A stretch of 64,000 nucleotides of DNA, taken from the NCBI GenBank assembly GCA_964291335.2, contig OZ219748.1, positions 1,054,001 through 1,118,000 of the forward strand. Reading direction: 5' to 3'. How positions within the stretch are numbered: the first letter of the stretch is position 1; each line of letters begins with the position of its first letter. The position numbers and the translations under genes were made by a program. The notes beneath the pieces were generated by a model. It worked only from the letters and a program-made list of their open reading frames with translations, searched no databases and had not been told where the DNA came from. The stretch comes from G964291335 sp964291335. Lineage in GTDB: Bacteria > Chloroflexota > Dehalococcoidia > Lucifugimonadales > UBA3495. Below are positions 56,092 through 64,000 of the stretch, one piece after another.

Positions 56092-57329
56092 TAGCGGCTA
56101 AACACCTCAATAACCCGGTCAATACCCTTAACCAGGGTATCAATCTCTTCCCTGGTGTTGTAGAAGGCCAGCGAGGCGCGCACCGTGGCCGGAACGCCGT
56201 AGCGGTCCATCAGAGGTTGAGCGCAGTGATGACCGGTGCGCACGGCAATGCCTTCGGCGTCGAGAATGGTGCCGATGTCGTGGGGGTGGATATTGTCCAT
56301 AACGAAAGAGAGGATGCTCCCCTTGTTCCGGGCCGTGCCAATCAGCCGCACTGGCTCAATTTCCGACAGCCGGGCGGCGCCGTAGGTCAACAGCTCCTCT
56401 TCATAGGCGGCAATGTTAACCATGCCCAGGCTGCTCACGTAGTCGATGGCCGCTCCCAGGCCAATGCTGCCGGCAATATTCTGGGTGCCGGCCTCGAACT
56501 TGTTGGGAATGGTGTTGTACCTGGTTTTCTCAAAGGTTACCGAGAGGATCATTTCACCGCCGCCCTGGTAGGGGGGCATAGTTTCCAACAGGCTGGCCCG
56601 ACCGTAAAGAACGCCGATGCCGGTGGGGCCGTAGAGCTTGTGGCCGGAAAAAACATAAAAGTCGCAGCCCAGACGGGTTACGTCCAGCGGCATATGGGCC
56701 ACGGCCTGAGCTCCGTCCAGCAGCACCGGCACGCCCTGACGGTGGGCCAGCTCAACAACCGGTTCTACCGGGTTAATGGTGCCTAAAGCATTGGACTGGT
56801 GTACGATCGATACCAGCCGGGTGCGCGGGGACAGCAGCTTCTCGTATTCGTCCAGCAGCAATTCGCCAGCGTCGTTGACGGGAACAACCTTAAGCCGGGC
56901 GCCTTTTTCCTGGCACAGGATTTGCCAGGGCACGATGTTGGAATGATGTTCCATTGCAGAGACGATAATCTCATCGCCGGCCCCGATGTTCTGCCGTCCG
57001 TAGGTTTGAGCCACCAGGTTGATGCCCTCGGTGGCGCCACGAACAAAGATTATCTCCCGGTCGTCGCCGGCGTTGATGAACTGCCGCACCTTGCTCCGCG
57101 CTTCTTCGTAAGCGTCGGTAGCCCGTTGGCTGAGGGTATGAACGCCCCGGTGCACGTTGGAGTTTTCGGTGGTGTAGTAGTTGACCAGCGCATCGATTAC
57201 TGCCCGGGGTTTCTGGGTGGTGGCGGCATTGTCCAGATAGACCAACTGCCGGTCATTGATTTTCTCTTTAAGAATCGGAAAGTCTTCCCGGACCTGAGCC
57301 ACGGCAAAGGAATTAGAGGGTCGAGACAC
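56091..57329 (-). CDS. sufS: Cysteine desulfurase SufS
   Basis: 412 residues from GTG 57329, which sits one base after the sufD stop and has GGGAGGT 7 bp upstream. PLP enzyme that takes sulfur from cysteine as a persulfide. Class II/SufS features: YLDNAATTQKP near residue 33, HHSN, the PLP lysine in FSGHKLYGPTGIGVLYG, and the catalytic cysteine in RTGHHCAQPLMDRY near the C-terminus. Paired with SufU as sulfur acceptor. Confidence 0.94.
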   Translation of the reverse strand: MSRPSNSFAVAQVREDFPILKEKINDRQLVYLDNAATTQKPRAVIDALVNYYTTENSNVHRGVHTLSQRATDAYEEARSKVRQFINAGDDREIIFVRGATEGINLVAQTYGRQNIGAGDEIIVSAMEHHSNIVPWQILCQEKGARLKVVPVNDAGELLLDEYEKLLSPRTRLVSIVHQSNALGTINPVEPVVELAHRQGVPVLLDGAQAVAHMPLDVTRLGCDFYVFSGHKLYGPTGIGVLYGRASLLETMPPYQGGGEMILSVTFEKTRYNTIPNKFEAGTQNIAGSIGLGAAIDYVSSLGMVNIAAYEEELLTYGAARLSEIEPVRLIGTARNKGSILSFVMDNIHPHDIGTILDAEGIAVRTGHHCAQPLMDRYGVPATVRASLAFYNTREEIDTLVKGIDRVIEVFSR

Positions 57330-57330
57330 T

Positions 57331-58764
57331 TCAGGCACCTCCCTGGCGCTGACCGGAATCGTGGCTGGCGCCGCCATCAACGATAGTTTTGCCGCTAACC
57401 TGGCGCATAAAGAGCTGATCCAGGTTTTCCCGCAGGTCATCCTGCGGCACGGTATCGATAATTTCGCTGGCGAAGGCATGAATCAACAGCTGACTGGCCG
57501 TCGTCTGGTCCAGCCCCCGGCTGCGCATATAAAACAGAGTATCTTCGTCGATATGGCCGGCGGTGGCCCCGTGGCCGCACTTCACATCGTCAGCGTAAAT
57601 CAGCAGGCTGGGCTTACTGTCCACCTCGGCATGGGCCGACAGCAACAGGTTCTTGTCCGTCTGCTGCGCATCGGTCTGCTGCGCATTCTCCCGAACCAGC
57701 ACCGTGCCGCCGAACACCGCCCGGGAACGGCCGTCCAGAATCCCTTTATAGTACAGCCGGCTGGTTCCGTGGGGGTGGGCATGGTCAATGCTGACCAGGT
57801 TATCTACGTGCTGGGCGTCATCGGTCAGATACAGGCCATTGAGGCTGCAATAAGCCCCGACGCCGTCCAGCAGTACGGAGAGGCCGTGGCGGGCCAGGGC
57901 GGCGCCCATGGCGAAGGAACCGGCAGCGTAGCTGCTGTCCCTGGCTTGCACCACCCGGGTGTTTCCCACATGGAAGGCAGTCGGACTTTCGTTAAGCAGC
58001 CGATAGTGGCGCAGCCGCGCTCCCTCGCCTACCGATACTTCAGTAACCGCATTAGTGAAGTACTGGCCGGCCATGGACCCGGCGGCTTTCGGGCCGGGGC
58101 CAACATACTGTTCCACAATAGTAAGGCTGGTATTGCGCCCGGCGACAATCAGGGTACGGGGGCAGCTGACCGTATCTGCCTGGCTCCGGCTGGTATAGTA
58201 AACAATATTCAGCAGAACCTCTTCGGGGCAGTCATCCGGCAGATGAATATAGACCCCATCGTCGAAAAGGGCGGTATTCAACGCCACGAAAGCGTCGTCC
58301 TGGGGCGCCAGGCGGGCCAGGAGTTGCCGCAGCGGGTCTGCGGGCCGTTCCAGGGCCTGACGCAGCCGGTGGAAAGTGAAACAACCGGTTCCGGGTTCCG
58401 GCGCTTCAGACCTGCCGACGGCGGCGGCAGTGTCTCCGTTGATTAGCGCCAGACTGCGGAAGCCCGCTTCCGCAGCGGTGGCGCCATTATCGCCGCCAAA
58501 GACATGGCCGGGCAGTTCCGCCGGCCAGCCGGCAGAGCACACCAACGGAGAGCGGGAAAAGGAAGCGCGGGCAATGGGTGATACGTTGGTATATTTCCAG
58601 GGTTCGTTGCCCCGGCGGGCGGTGGGAAAGCCAACGGCGGCGAACTGCTGCCAGGCGGCGGCGCGCCGTTCCTTGAGCCAGGCCGGCGCCGACAGCGCTT
58701 CCTCCATAACTGCCAGGTAGTCGGCGTAGTAAACAGGTTGGTTCACCGATGGGTTGCTGGTCAT
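57331..58764 (-). CDS. sufD: Fe-S cluster assembly protein SufD
   Basis: 477 residues, SufBD superfamily. Scaffold subunit that pairs with SufB and SufC. N-terminal region WKYTN near residue 57; C-terminal beta-helix with DDVKCGHGATAGHIDEDTLFYMRSRG, which is the most conserved part. A local duplication QTDAQQTD lies near residue 365. It starts 4 bp inside the end of sufC (overlap) and its stop is adjacent to the sufS start. Confidence 0.93.
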   Translation of the reverse strand: MTSNPSVNQPVYYADYLAVMEEALSAPAWLKERRAAAWQQFAAVGFPTARRGNEPWKYTNVSPIARASFSRSPLVCSAGWPAELPGHVFGGDNGATAAEAGFRSLALINGDTAAAVGRSEAPEPGTGCFTFHRLRQALERPADPLRQLLARLAPQDDAFVALNTALFDDGVYIHLPDDCPEEVLLNIVYYTSRSQADTVSCPRTLIVAGRNTSLTIVEQYVGPGPKAAGSMAGQYFTNAVTEVSVGEGARLRHYRLLNESPTAFHVGNTRVVQARDSSYAAGSFAMGAALARHGLSVLLDGVGAYCSLNGLYLTDDAQHVDNLVSIDHAHPHGTSRLYYKGILDGRSRAVFGGTVLVRENAQQTDAQQTDKNLLLSAHAEVDSKPSLLIYADDVKCGHGATAGHIDEDTLFYMRSRGLDQTTASQLLIHAFASEIIDTVPQDDLRENLDQLFMRQVSGKTIVDGGASHDSGQRQGGA

Positions 58765-59534
58765 GGCTGATTGCCCGCCTCCGCCGCTTCCTTAATCCAG
58801 TCATAGCCCTTTTCTTCCAGTTCCAGGGCCAGTTCCGGGCCGCCGGAACGGACAATGCGGCCGTCCATCAGCACGTGTACCTGGTCGGGGATTATATAGT
58901 TAAGCAGCCTTTGGTAGTGAGTAACCAGAACAATGGCATTATCGGCGGTGCGCAGGGCGTTGACTCCATCGGAAACTATACGCAGGGCGTCAATATCCAG
59001 CCCCGAATCGGTCTCGTCGAGCAGGGCCAGGGTTGGCTCCAGGAGGGCCATTTGCAGAATTTCGTTGCGCTTCTTTTCGCCGCCGGAGAAACCCTCATTT
59101 ACCGACCGGCGCACCAGGTCCGGGTCAATGTCCACCAGTTTTATCTTTTCCTGCAGCAGGCGGTCGAACTCCCGGGCCCCGTACTCTTCCCCGCCCCGGT
59201 GCACCCTTATAGCGTCAGCAGCGGCTTTAAGGAACTGCCAGGCGCGTACTCCTGGCAACTCCAGCGGATACTGAAAGGCCAGGAACACCCCTTCCCGCGC
59301 CCGTTCCTCAGGCTCCAGGGCCAGCAGATTCCGGCCCCGGTAAAGAACCTGGCCGGCGGTAACCTGGTACTCGGAGCGGCCGGCCAGGGAGCTGGTCAGG
59401 GTGCTTTTACCCGAACCGTTGGGGCCCATAATGGCGTGAACCTCGCCCGGATTAACCGTAAGGTTTACGCCGCTAAGGATTTCCTGGCCCGGCACGGAAA
59501 CGTGGAGGTCGCGAACTTCCAGTATGGGAGGCAT
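58761..59534 (-). CDS. sufC: Fe-S assembly ATPase SufC
   Basis: 257 residues, ABC-type ATPase without membrane domain. Walker A GPNGSGKSTL (about 36-45), Q loop FQYP, signature FSGGEKKRNEI (SufC-specific), Walker B LALLDETDSGLDIDALR. Drives the conformational change of the SufB-SufD scaffold. Its stop overlaps the sufD start by 4 bp; 200 bp separate it from the repeat protein gene upstream. Confidence 0.95.
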   Translation of the reverse strand: MPPILEVRDLHVSVPGQEILSGVNLTVNPGEVHAIMGPNGSGKSTLTSSLAGRSEYQVTAGQVLYRGRNLLALEPEERAREGVFLAFQYPLELPGVRAWQFLKAAADAIRVHRGGEEYGAREFDRLLQEKIKLVDIDPDLVRRSVNEGFSGGEKKRNEILQMALLEPTLALLDETDSGLDIDALRIVSDGVNALRTADNAIVLVTHYQRLLNYIIPDQVHVLMDGRIVRSGGPELALELEEKGYDWIKEAAEAGNQP

Positions 59535-59734
59535 TTAACCGTTCTGCTCCTTTGGTCTGATTTTTCCCGAATAAAGGCGCGACAAGCCCACATCTGACTG
59601 GCCTGCCCGCCTGCGACTATCCAATTGCCTTTGCGCACTGGGTCAATAGCTTTAGCAAACCCTGCCAGGGGCTATTGCCAGCACGTTGCCCAGGCATCGT
59701 CCAGTCAATTTGCGACCGGACAGCATCCGGCACG

Positions 59735-60307
59735 CTAACCAGATTGGTTACTGCCATTGCCGGAAGGAGGTGGAACGCTGGGAGGGCGTCCGGCTTCCAG
59801 GTCTGCCCTGACAGATGCCAGCCAATCGGCCCATTCCTGCCGCGCTTCCCGGCGGCCTTGTTCCCGGCCCTGTTCCAACCCTTGTTCCAACCCTTGTTCC
59901 CGGCCTTGTTCCCGGCCCTGTTCCAACCCTTGTTCCCGGCCTTCTTTCACGCCCTTTGCCATGGCTTGCTCTGCCGCTTCTCTCACTTTCCGGGCGGCCT
60001 TCTTTTCGGCATCCAGCAAGCGGCGGCGGTTGCCCAAATAAGTAAGCACCATATACATCACCTCTGCGGTTATCAGTAAGGATAATACGATGGCGCCAAA
60101 AGCGCTGAATCCGTTGCCTCCCAGCCCACCGTCCCATACGGCATACCACCAATCGCGATTCGGAGTAGTTATTTCCGCCAAGTACCAGCCAAGGCCGAAG
60201 GAAATCCACCACAGCGTGAACAACCCGAGCAGTAAGGAGCGTGGCACCGGAGGCAGGCTTATCAGCCACCGCAGTGTTCCCAAACGGTCTTCATTCTGGT
60301 TGGTCAA
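59735..60307 (-). CDS. Two-helix membrane protein with E-Q-G repeat coiled coil, inside the suf operon
   Basis: 190 residues. Membrane helices at about 22-44 (SLLLGLFTLWWISFGLGWYL) and 66-88 (FGAIVLSLLITAEVMYMVL), then a long charged helix (about 92-165) that contains the repeated tetrad (G-R/L-E-Q), for example REQGLEQGREQGREQGLE, and a short Pro-rich tail. The DNA repeat unit is GAACAAGGG-like. The repeat looks like those of Rpn/YhgA-like transposase C-termini, but no nuclease domain is present. It lies between sufB and sufC on the same strand, 36 bp after sufB. Function unknown. Confidence 0.65.
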   Translation of the reverse strand: MTNQNEDRLGTLRWLISLPPVPRSLLLGLFTLWWISFGLGWYLAEITTPNRDWWYAVWDGGLGGNGFSAFGAIVLSLLITAEVMYMVLTYLGNRRRLLDAEKKAARKVREAAEQAMAKGVKEGREQGLEQGREQGREQGLEQGLEQGREQGRREARQEWADWLASVRADLEAGRPPSVPPPSGNGSNQSG

Positions 60308-60343
60308 GGAGCGGTCTTTTCCAATGCTTCCGAAGTGGGCCCG

Positions 60344-61804
60344 CTACCCCACCGTACCTTCCAGGCTTACCTTCATCAGCTGACCGGCCTCCATGGCAAA
60401 CTCGAAGGGCAATTCCTGGAAAATGCCGCGGCAGAAGCCGTTTATAATCATATAGTTGGCTTCTTCCGGCGAGATGCCTCGCTGCTGGCAGTAAAACAAC
60501 TGGTCATCGGAAACCTTGGAAGTAGTAGCCTCGTGCGCCAACTGGGCCGTGGGGTTCTGCACCTCAATGTACGGGACAGTATGGGCGCCGCACTGGTCGC
60601 CGATGAGCAGAGAATCGCACTGAGTAAAGTTCCGGGCGCCCCGGGCGGAAGGCATTATCTTAACCAGACCCCGGTAGGTATTCTGGCCTTTGCCGGCCGA
60701 AATGCCCTTGGCCACGATGGTGCTCCGGGTGTTCCGGCCCAGGTGAATCATCTTGGTGCCGGTGTCGGCCTGCTGAAAATTGTTAACCAGGGCCACCGAG
60801 TAAAACTCGCCCACCGAGTTATCCCCTTGCAGAATCACGCTGGGGTATTTCCAGGTAATAGCCGAGCCGGTTTCCACCTGGGTCCAGGAAATCTTGGAAT
60901 TATGGCCCAAGGCCTTGCCCCGCTTGGTTACAAAGTTATATACGCCGCCGTTGCCTTCCCGGTCGCCGGGGAACCAGTTTTGCAGCGTGGAATACTTGAT
61001 CTCCGCATCGTCCAGGGCCACCAGCTCCACCACGGCGGCGTGCAGCTGGTTAGACTTGCGCATCGGGGCAGTGCAGCCCTCCAGGTAACTGACGTAAGCG
61101 CCTTCTTCGGCTACGATGAGCGTGCGCTCGAACTGACCGGAGTCCAGGGCGTTAATGCGGAAATAGGTCATCAACTCCATCGGACAGCGGACGCCCCTGG
61201 GGATGTAAGCAAAGGAACCATCGCTGAACACGGCAGAGTTGAGGGCGGCGTAAAAGTTGTCGGAGTAAGGCACCACCGACCCCAGGTACTTTTGCACCAG
61301 TTCCGGGTGGTTGCGGACTGCCTCGCTCATCGAGCAGAAGATGACGCCGGCCTTCTCCAGGGTTTCCTGGTAAGTGGTAGCTACCGAGGAACTATCCAGC
61401 ACCGCATCCACGGCCACCCCGGCCAAACGCTTCTGCTCATCCAGAGGTATGCCCAGCTTGTCGAAGGCCTCCAGCAGCTCCGGGTCCACCTCGTCCATGC
61501 TCCCGGGGCCATCCTTTTGGGACGCCGGCGAAGCGTAGTAAATAATGTCCTGGAAATCGATCCGCGGATGCTGAATGTTGGCCCATTTAGGCTCTTCTTC
61601 GTTCAGGGTTACCCAGTAACGGTAGGCCTTCAATCGCCACTCCAGCATCCAGTCCGGCTCCTCCTTCCTGGCGGAAATAAACCGGACGATGTCTTCGTTA
61701 AGACCTTTGGGGGCTACATCCTGCTCAATATCAATGGTAAAGCCCCACTTATATTCGGTATCGATGTCTGTAGATTCGCGGGAAATTATCCGTTGGTTAG
61801 TCAT
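60344..61804 (-). CDS. sufB: Fe-S cluster scaffold SufB
   Basis: 486 residues from ATG 61804 (MTNQRIISREST), with AGGAGGATC upstream. Main scaffold of SUF assembly. Conserved blocks: the long DLG region, PFSDNFYAALNSAVFSDGSFAYIPRGVRCP(M), YLEGCTAPMR, GVYNFVTKRG, TKMIHLGRNTRSTIVAKGIS, GGR-like KIMPSARGARN, CDSLLIGDQCGAHTVPYIEVQNPTAQ and EEANYMIINGFCRGIF. First gene of the suf operon; the operator at 61880-61902 lies about 76 bp upstream of its start. Confidence 0.95.
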   Translation of the reverse strand: MTNQRIISRESTDIDTEYKWGFTIDIEQDVAPKGLNEDIVRFISARKEEPDWMLEWRLKAYRYWVTLNEEEPKWANIQHPRIDFQDIIYYASPASQKDGPGSMDEVDPELLEAFDKLGIPLDEQKRLAGVAVDAVLDSSSVATTYQETLEKAGVIFCSMSEAVRNHPELVQKYLGSVVPYSDNFYAALNSAVFSDGSFAYIPRGVRCPMELMTYFRINALDSGQFERTLIVAEEGAYVSYLEGCTAPMRKSNQLHAAVVELVALDDAEIKYSTLQNWFPGDREGNGGVYNFVTKRGKALGHNSKISWTQVETGSAITWKYPSVILQGDNSVGEFYSVALVNNFQQADTGTKMIHLGRNTRSTIVAKGISAGKGQNTYRGLVKIMPSARGARNFTQCDSLLIGDQCGAHTVPYIEVQNPTAQLAHEATTSKVSDDQLFYCQQRGISPEEANYMIINGFCRGIFQELPFEFAMEAGQLMKVSLEGTVG

Positions 61805-61879
61805 TTTGGCGATCCTCCTGGGGCTGGCTCTCTGCCGGCGGCCTGGACAACCCCACCTGGGGAAATGGACCGGCTGCAA

Positions 61880-61902
61880 TTGTTGACTTAAATAGTCAAC
61901 AA
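61880..61902 (-). promoter_or_regulatory. Palindromic operator upstream of the suf operon
   Basis: TTGTTGACT (61880-61888), spacer TAAAT, AGTCAACAA (61894-61902): two perfect 9-bp arms. The core GACT-N5-AGTC matches the core of IscR-type Rrf2 regulator sites, which control suf operons by cluster supply. A TTGACT is also a plausible -35 element on the minus strand, so the regulator would block RNA polymerase. The regulator gene itself is not in the window. Confidence 0.6.
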
Positions 61903-61962
61903 TCTAGGATAGCATTGGACAAAGGGACTGTCAACGGATTCCGACAGGGGGTATTCCCAACG

Positions 61963-62868
61963 GGTGTTGGCATTAAATCAAGCCCAGCCGCCGGCAGACC
62001 AACGCAACGGAATCCTCCAGCAGCCGCCAGCTCTTGCTGTACCCCTTCGTCTTCCGATGCAGCCGGTTCAGCTGGTCCCGCAATTGCGAGGGCAATCCCT
62101 CGTTCCGGTTCACCGCGTCCCCTTTGCCCACCTGATGCCGGTTCGCCGGCGGCCAGTCATGTACCCGGTAAGCGTCCGTCTGATGTTCTTCCCCTTCCGG
62201 CGGCCTACCGTACAACCACAGCAAGGGCGCCCCGGAACGGCCCCGGCCTCAAAATCCACCCACCATTGACATTCAGCTTCCTCCACTATCGCCTATCGTC
62301 GTCCAGAGCCAGACCTCCCGGCCTTTCCCCCGCTGCCGGCGGGGACTGCCGGGCCGCCCGAAGCGTATCGGGCGCCAGAGCCAGACCTTCCGGCGTTTCC
62401 CCGCCGCAGGGCTTTCTGGTACGTCCACATCTCAGCAAAGGAGATGACCCTGGGCAAGGGCTGACCGGGTGGCCGCTCCCGCCGCTCCTCCAGCAGCTTC
62501 AGCAATCCCGGGACTGACGGGCTTTTTTAACCCGGGAATAGACGGTTCCTTCCCTGCTTCCTTGCTGCCCAGAACCGGCTGCTGGCGGCCATGCTGCTGC
62601 TTTCAGCGTACAGCGCTACCGCTGGGCCTTGAGCTGCTCCGGCTGGTGGGGACGCCCGGTTCACGGGACGAAGGGGTAGTGGTAGTGGCCGCAGCGGTAA
62701 GTCTGCTGGCCGCGGGAGTGGCCGTATTGGGGGAGCCAGTGGAGCCGCACCTGGGGCATTGCATCCCGTCCCGGTATGCTCCAGGTTGGGCCCTGTTGCT
62801 GCCTGCTGGCGGTCTGATTTCACGGCAAACCCGGTTATACACTTATACCAACGCATGTTGGGAACACC
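61963..62868 (-). mobile_element. Decayed IS1-family insertion sequence
   Basis: About 906 bp bounded by similar ends, GGTGTTGGCA at 61963 and GGTGTTCCCA (complement) at 62868. On the minus strand the transposase can be followed in several frames: start MQCPRCGS near 62760, then YGHSRGQQTYRCG, EMWTYQKALRR and GKRRKVWLW (about 62360-62440), then HDWPPANRHQVGKGDAVNRNEG...QLNRLHRKTKGYSKS and RLGLI at 61973. These are IS1-type InsAB features. Multiple stops and shifts make it dead. Confidence 0.65.
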
Positions 62869-63041
62869 TGATGCGGGACACCCTGGCGAAGAGTTCCAAC
62901 CAGTCATCCACCCGGGCGGGGGCCTTGAACGCCGGTTCAGCCTTCACCACTGCGCTATCGCAGTAACCTTGCCGGGCAAGCCGGTAGATGGAAAAGCCCG
63001 GATTGCAGTGCGGTAGAAAAGCGAAACTCGGATTCAGCCAT
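62869..63041 (-). pseudogene. Acyl-CoA thioesterase-like gene truncated by the IS element
   Basis: ATG 63041 lies 1 bp beyond the trmD stop. It starts MAESEFRFSTALQ, as in 4-hydroxybenzoyl-CoA-type (hot-dog) thioesterases, then frame and sequence are damaged; another frame gives VVKAEPAFKAPARVDDWLELFARVSR, the family's central strand, up to the element end at 62868. The central loop with the catalytic Asp (LGHVNN) is missing and the C-terminus is lost. Dead gene; would have been in the trmD operon. Confidence 0.55.
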
Positions 63042-63042
63042 A

Positions 63043-63849
63043 TCAGTCGTCCCCGGTCCCGGTCCCGTCCGGCTCCATACCGGCGGGCCGGCTCGGCCCA
63101 CCGCCCTTCGGGTAGCCCAGCGAGGACAGAAAGGCCCGGTCGGCGGGAGTCAGGTCGGCGGTTGACAGCAAATCGGGACGGCGCATCAGGGTACGGCGCA
63201 GGGACTGCTCTCGCCGCCACCGGTCAATTTCGGCATGGTGGCCGGAAAGCAGCACTTCCGGCGTCTTCAGCCCGCGGTATTCCGCCGGGCGCGTGTAGAG
63301 GGGGTGTTGCAGCAGGCCGGAGGTTATGGAATCTTCCTGCACATTCTCCGGCGTGCCTACCACCCCGGGAATAAAGCGGGACACAACGTCAATGACCACC
63401 ATGGCGGCCAGTTCGCCGCCGGTCAGCACGTAATCCCCGATACTGATGTCGTGGGTAGCCAGGTTGGTGCGCACCCGTTCATCCACGCCGGCGTAGTGGC
63501 CGCAAATCAAGAGCAGCCCCGGTTTCTGCGCCAGTTCCAGCGCCAGGGTCTGGCTCAGCAGCCGGCCCTGGGGAGACAGCAGGGCCACCGGAAAGGCCTC
63601 CCGCTCTGCCGGGGCGTAACCGGAAAGCACATCCTCCACCGCCTCGAAGATTGGCTCCGGCTTCAGCACCATGCCGGGGCCGCCGCCGAACTGATAGTCG
63701 TCGGCGGTGCCGTGGGCATCGTGGGTATAGGCCCGCAGATCGGCAACCTGCACCGAAACCAGCCCCCGCTGCGCGGCCCGGCCCAGCATACTATGGCCGA
63801 GCGGCCCGTCAAAAGCATCGGGGAACAGCGTCAGAACGTGAAAGCGCAC
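63043..63849 (-). CDS. trmD: tRNA (guanine-N1)-methyltransferase
   Basis: 268 residues with a GTG start at 63849. SPOUT-class enzyme that methylates G37 of tRNAs ending the anticodon with G, preventing frameshifts. The deep trefoil knot is visible: LLICGHYAGVDERV and the SAM loop SIGDYVLTGGELAAMVVIDVVSRFIPGVVG; the N-terminus FHVLTLFPDAFDGPLGHSMLGRA and the DDYQFGGGPGMVLKPEPI segment are standard. rimM/rpsP/rplS neighbours are not visible on either side, apart from an unidentified short frame upstream. Confidence 0.96.
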   Translation of the reverse strand: MRFHVLTLFPDAFDGPLGHSMLGRAAQRGLVSVQVADLRAYTHDAHGTADDYQFGGGPGMVLKPEPIFEAVEDVLSGYAPAEREAFPVALLSPQGRLLSQTLALELAQKPGLLLICGHYAGVDERVRTNLATHDISIGDYVLTGGELAAMVVIDVVSRFIPGVVGTPENVQEDSITSGLLQHPLYTRPAEYRGLKTPEVLLSGHHAEIDRWRREQSLRRTLMRRPDLLSTADLTPADRAFLSSLGYPKGGGPSRPAGMEPDGTGTGDD

Positions 63850-64000
63850 GGCTGATCAGCCACCATCAGGGGGGTCATTATTCGGGACAGGAAATCTGCG
63901 CAGCAGGGGCTTGATGCCGACTTGCCGCCTCGCCCGTCCGGCCCCGGCATTCCGCTTCGCTGCGGCGGCCGTCCGGGTTTTGCCGTCGGCCAGCCGTCAG
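63850..64000. other. Sequence upstream of trmD, cut by window end
   Basis: A minus-strand frame of about 46 codons (stop at 63856-63858, preceded by a stop at 63997-63999) reads through GIKPLLRRFPVP. It ends just before the trmD GTG. It resembles neither RimM nor S16 clearly; it could be the tail of a neighbouring gene. No firm call. Confidence 0.25.

Noticed and set aside
60335..61891. Open frame of 518 codons on the plus strand opposite sufB
   Set aside because: Full antisense of sufB, whose conserved motifs are clear on the other strand.
63856..64000. Possible rimM or rpsP tail upstream of trmD
   Set aside because: The reading shows no RimM or S16 motif and is closed by a stop at both ends.

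Overview
The window is high-GC chromosomal DNA from a bacterium, most likely a member of the Chloroflexota (Dehalococcoidia or a related class); this is inference. Supporting signs are extracellular proteins with Thr-Pro spacer repeats between FN3 domains, an archaeal-type PEP carboxylase, an EF-G-like second elongation factor, a SufBCDSU iron-sulfur operon, a DUF4349 lipoprotein, frequent GTG starts and mostly housekeeping genes packed in short operons. TGA is used as a stop. No rRNA, tRNA or CRISPR array was recognised.

Layout. 0.1-6.2 kb (mostly +): a multi-pass membrane protein, lysA, two small proteins, a frameshifted Nudix gene with a 15-G tract, holB and a convergent HNH nuclease. 6.4-10 kb: a three-gene molybdenum-hydroxylase accessory set (2Fe-2S subunit, FAD subunit, CoxG) without a large subunit, and a convergent aldehyde dehydrogenase. 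10-19 kb (-): uvrA, a coiled-coil membrane protein, a biotinyl carrier protein, then recO, recR, ybaB, dnaX and ybeY. 19-23 kb (-): EF-G-like GTPase and methylmalonyl-CoA mutase alpha. 23.3-25 kb (+): an SfiI-like restriction-modification pair. 25-27 kb (-): tyrS and ribF. 27.5-32.5 kb: Spondin_N-like protein, bicupin, acyl-CoA dehydrogenase and a DUF4349-PKD lipoprotein. 32.7-36.2 kb (+): ligA, pth, then a self-contained small RNA unit (consensus promoter, two hairpins, terminator) abutting a NYN-domain RNase gene that carries an in-frame amber codon. 36-42.8 kb (+): VOC protein, MFS transporter, msrB, hydrolase, archaeal-type PEP carboxylase, second VOC protein.

42.9-55.1 kb is accessory: a stand-alone TIR protein behind a formate dehydrogenase gene that has lost its middle, a cupin, two luciferase-like monooxygenases, an eight-repeat FN3 surface protein with a 30-G tract in its first codons, an alcohol dehydrogenase pseudogene, a cobalt-type nitrile hydratase/thiocyanate hydrolase split into three genes, a JAMM peptidase and a zinc ribbon protein. 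55.1-61.9 kb (-): sufB, a repeat-bearing membrane protein, sufC, sufD, sufS, sufU and a dual-specificity phosphatase, behind a palindromic operator. 62-64 kb: a decayed IS1-family element that truncates a thioesterase gene, and trmD.

The main candidates for something new are (1) the small RNA plus NYN nuclease unit at 35.49-36.23 kb, (2) the three-gene nitrile hydratase-like set at 51.4-52.8 kb, (3) the membrane protein embedded in the suf operon together with its operator, and (4) the TIR protein placed behind a formate dehydrogenase remnant. Two long G tracts sit inside coding sequence and are either contingency tracts or sequencing artefacts.
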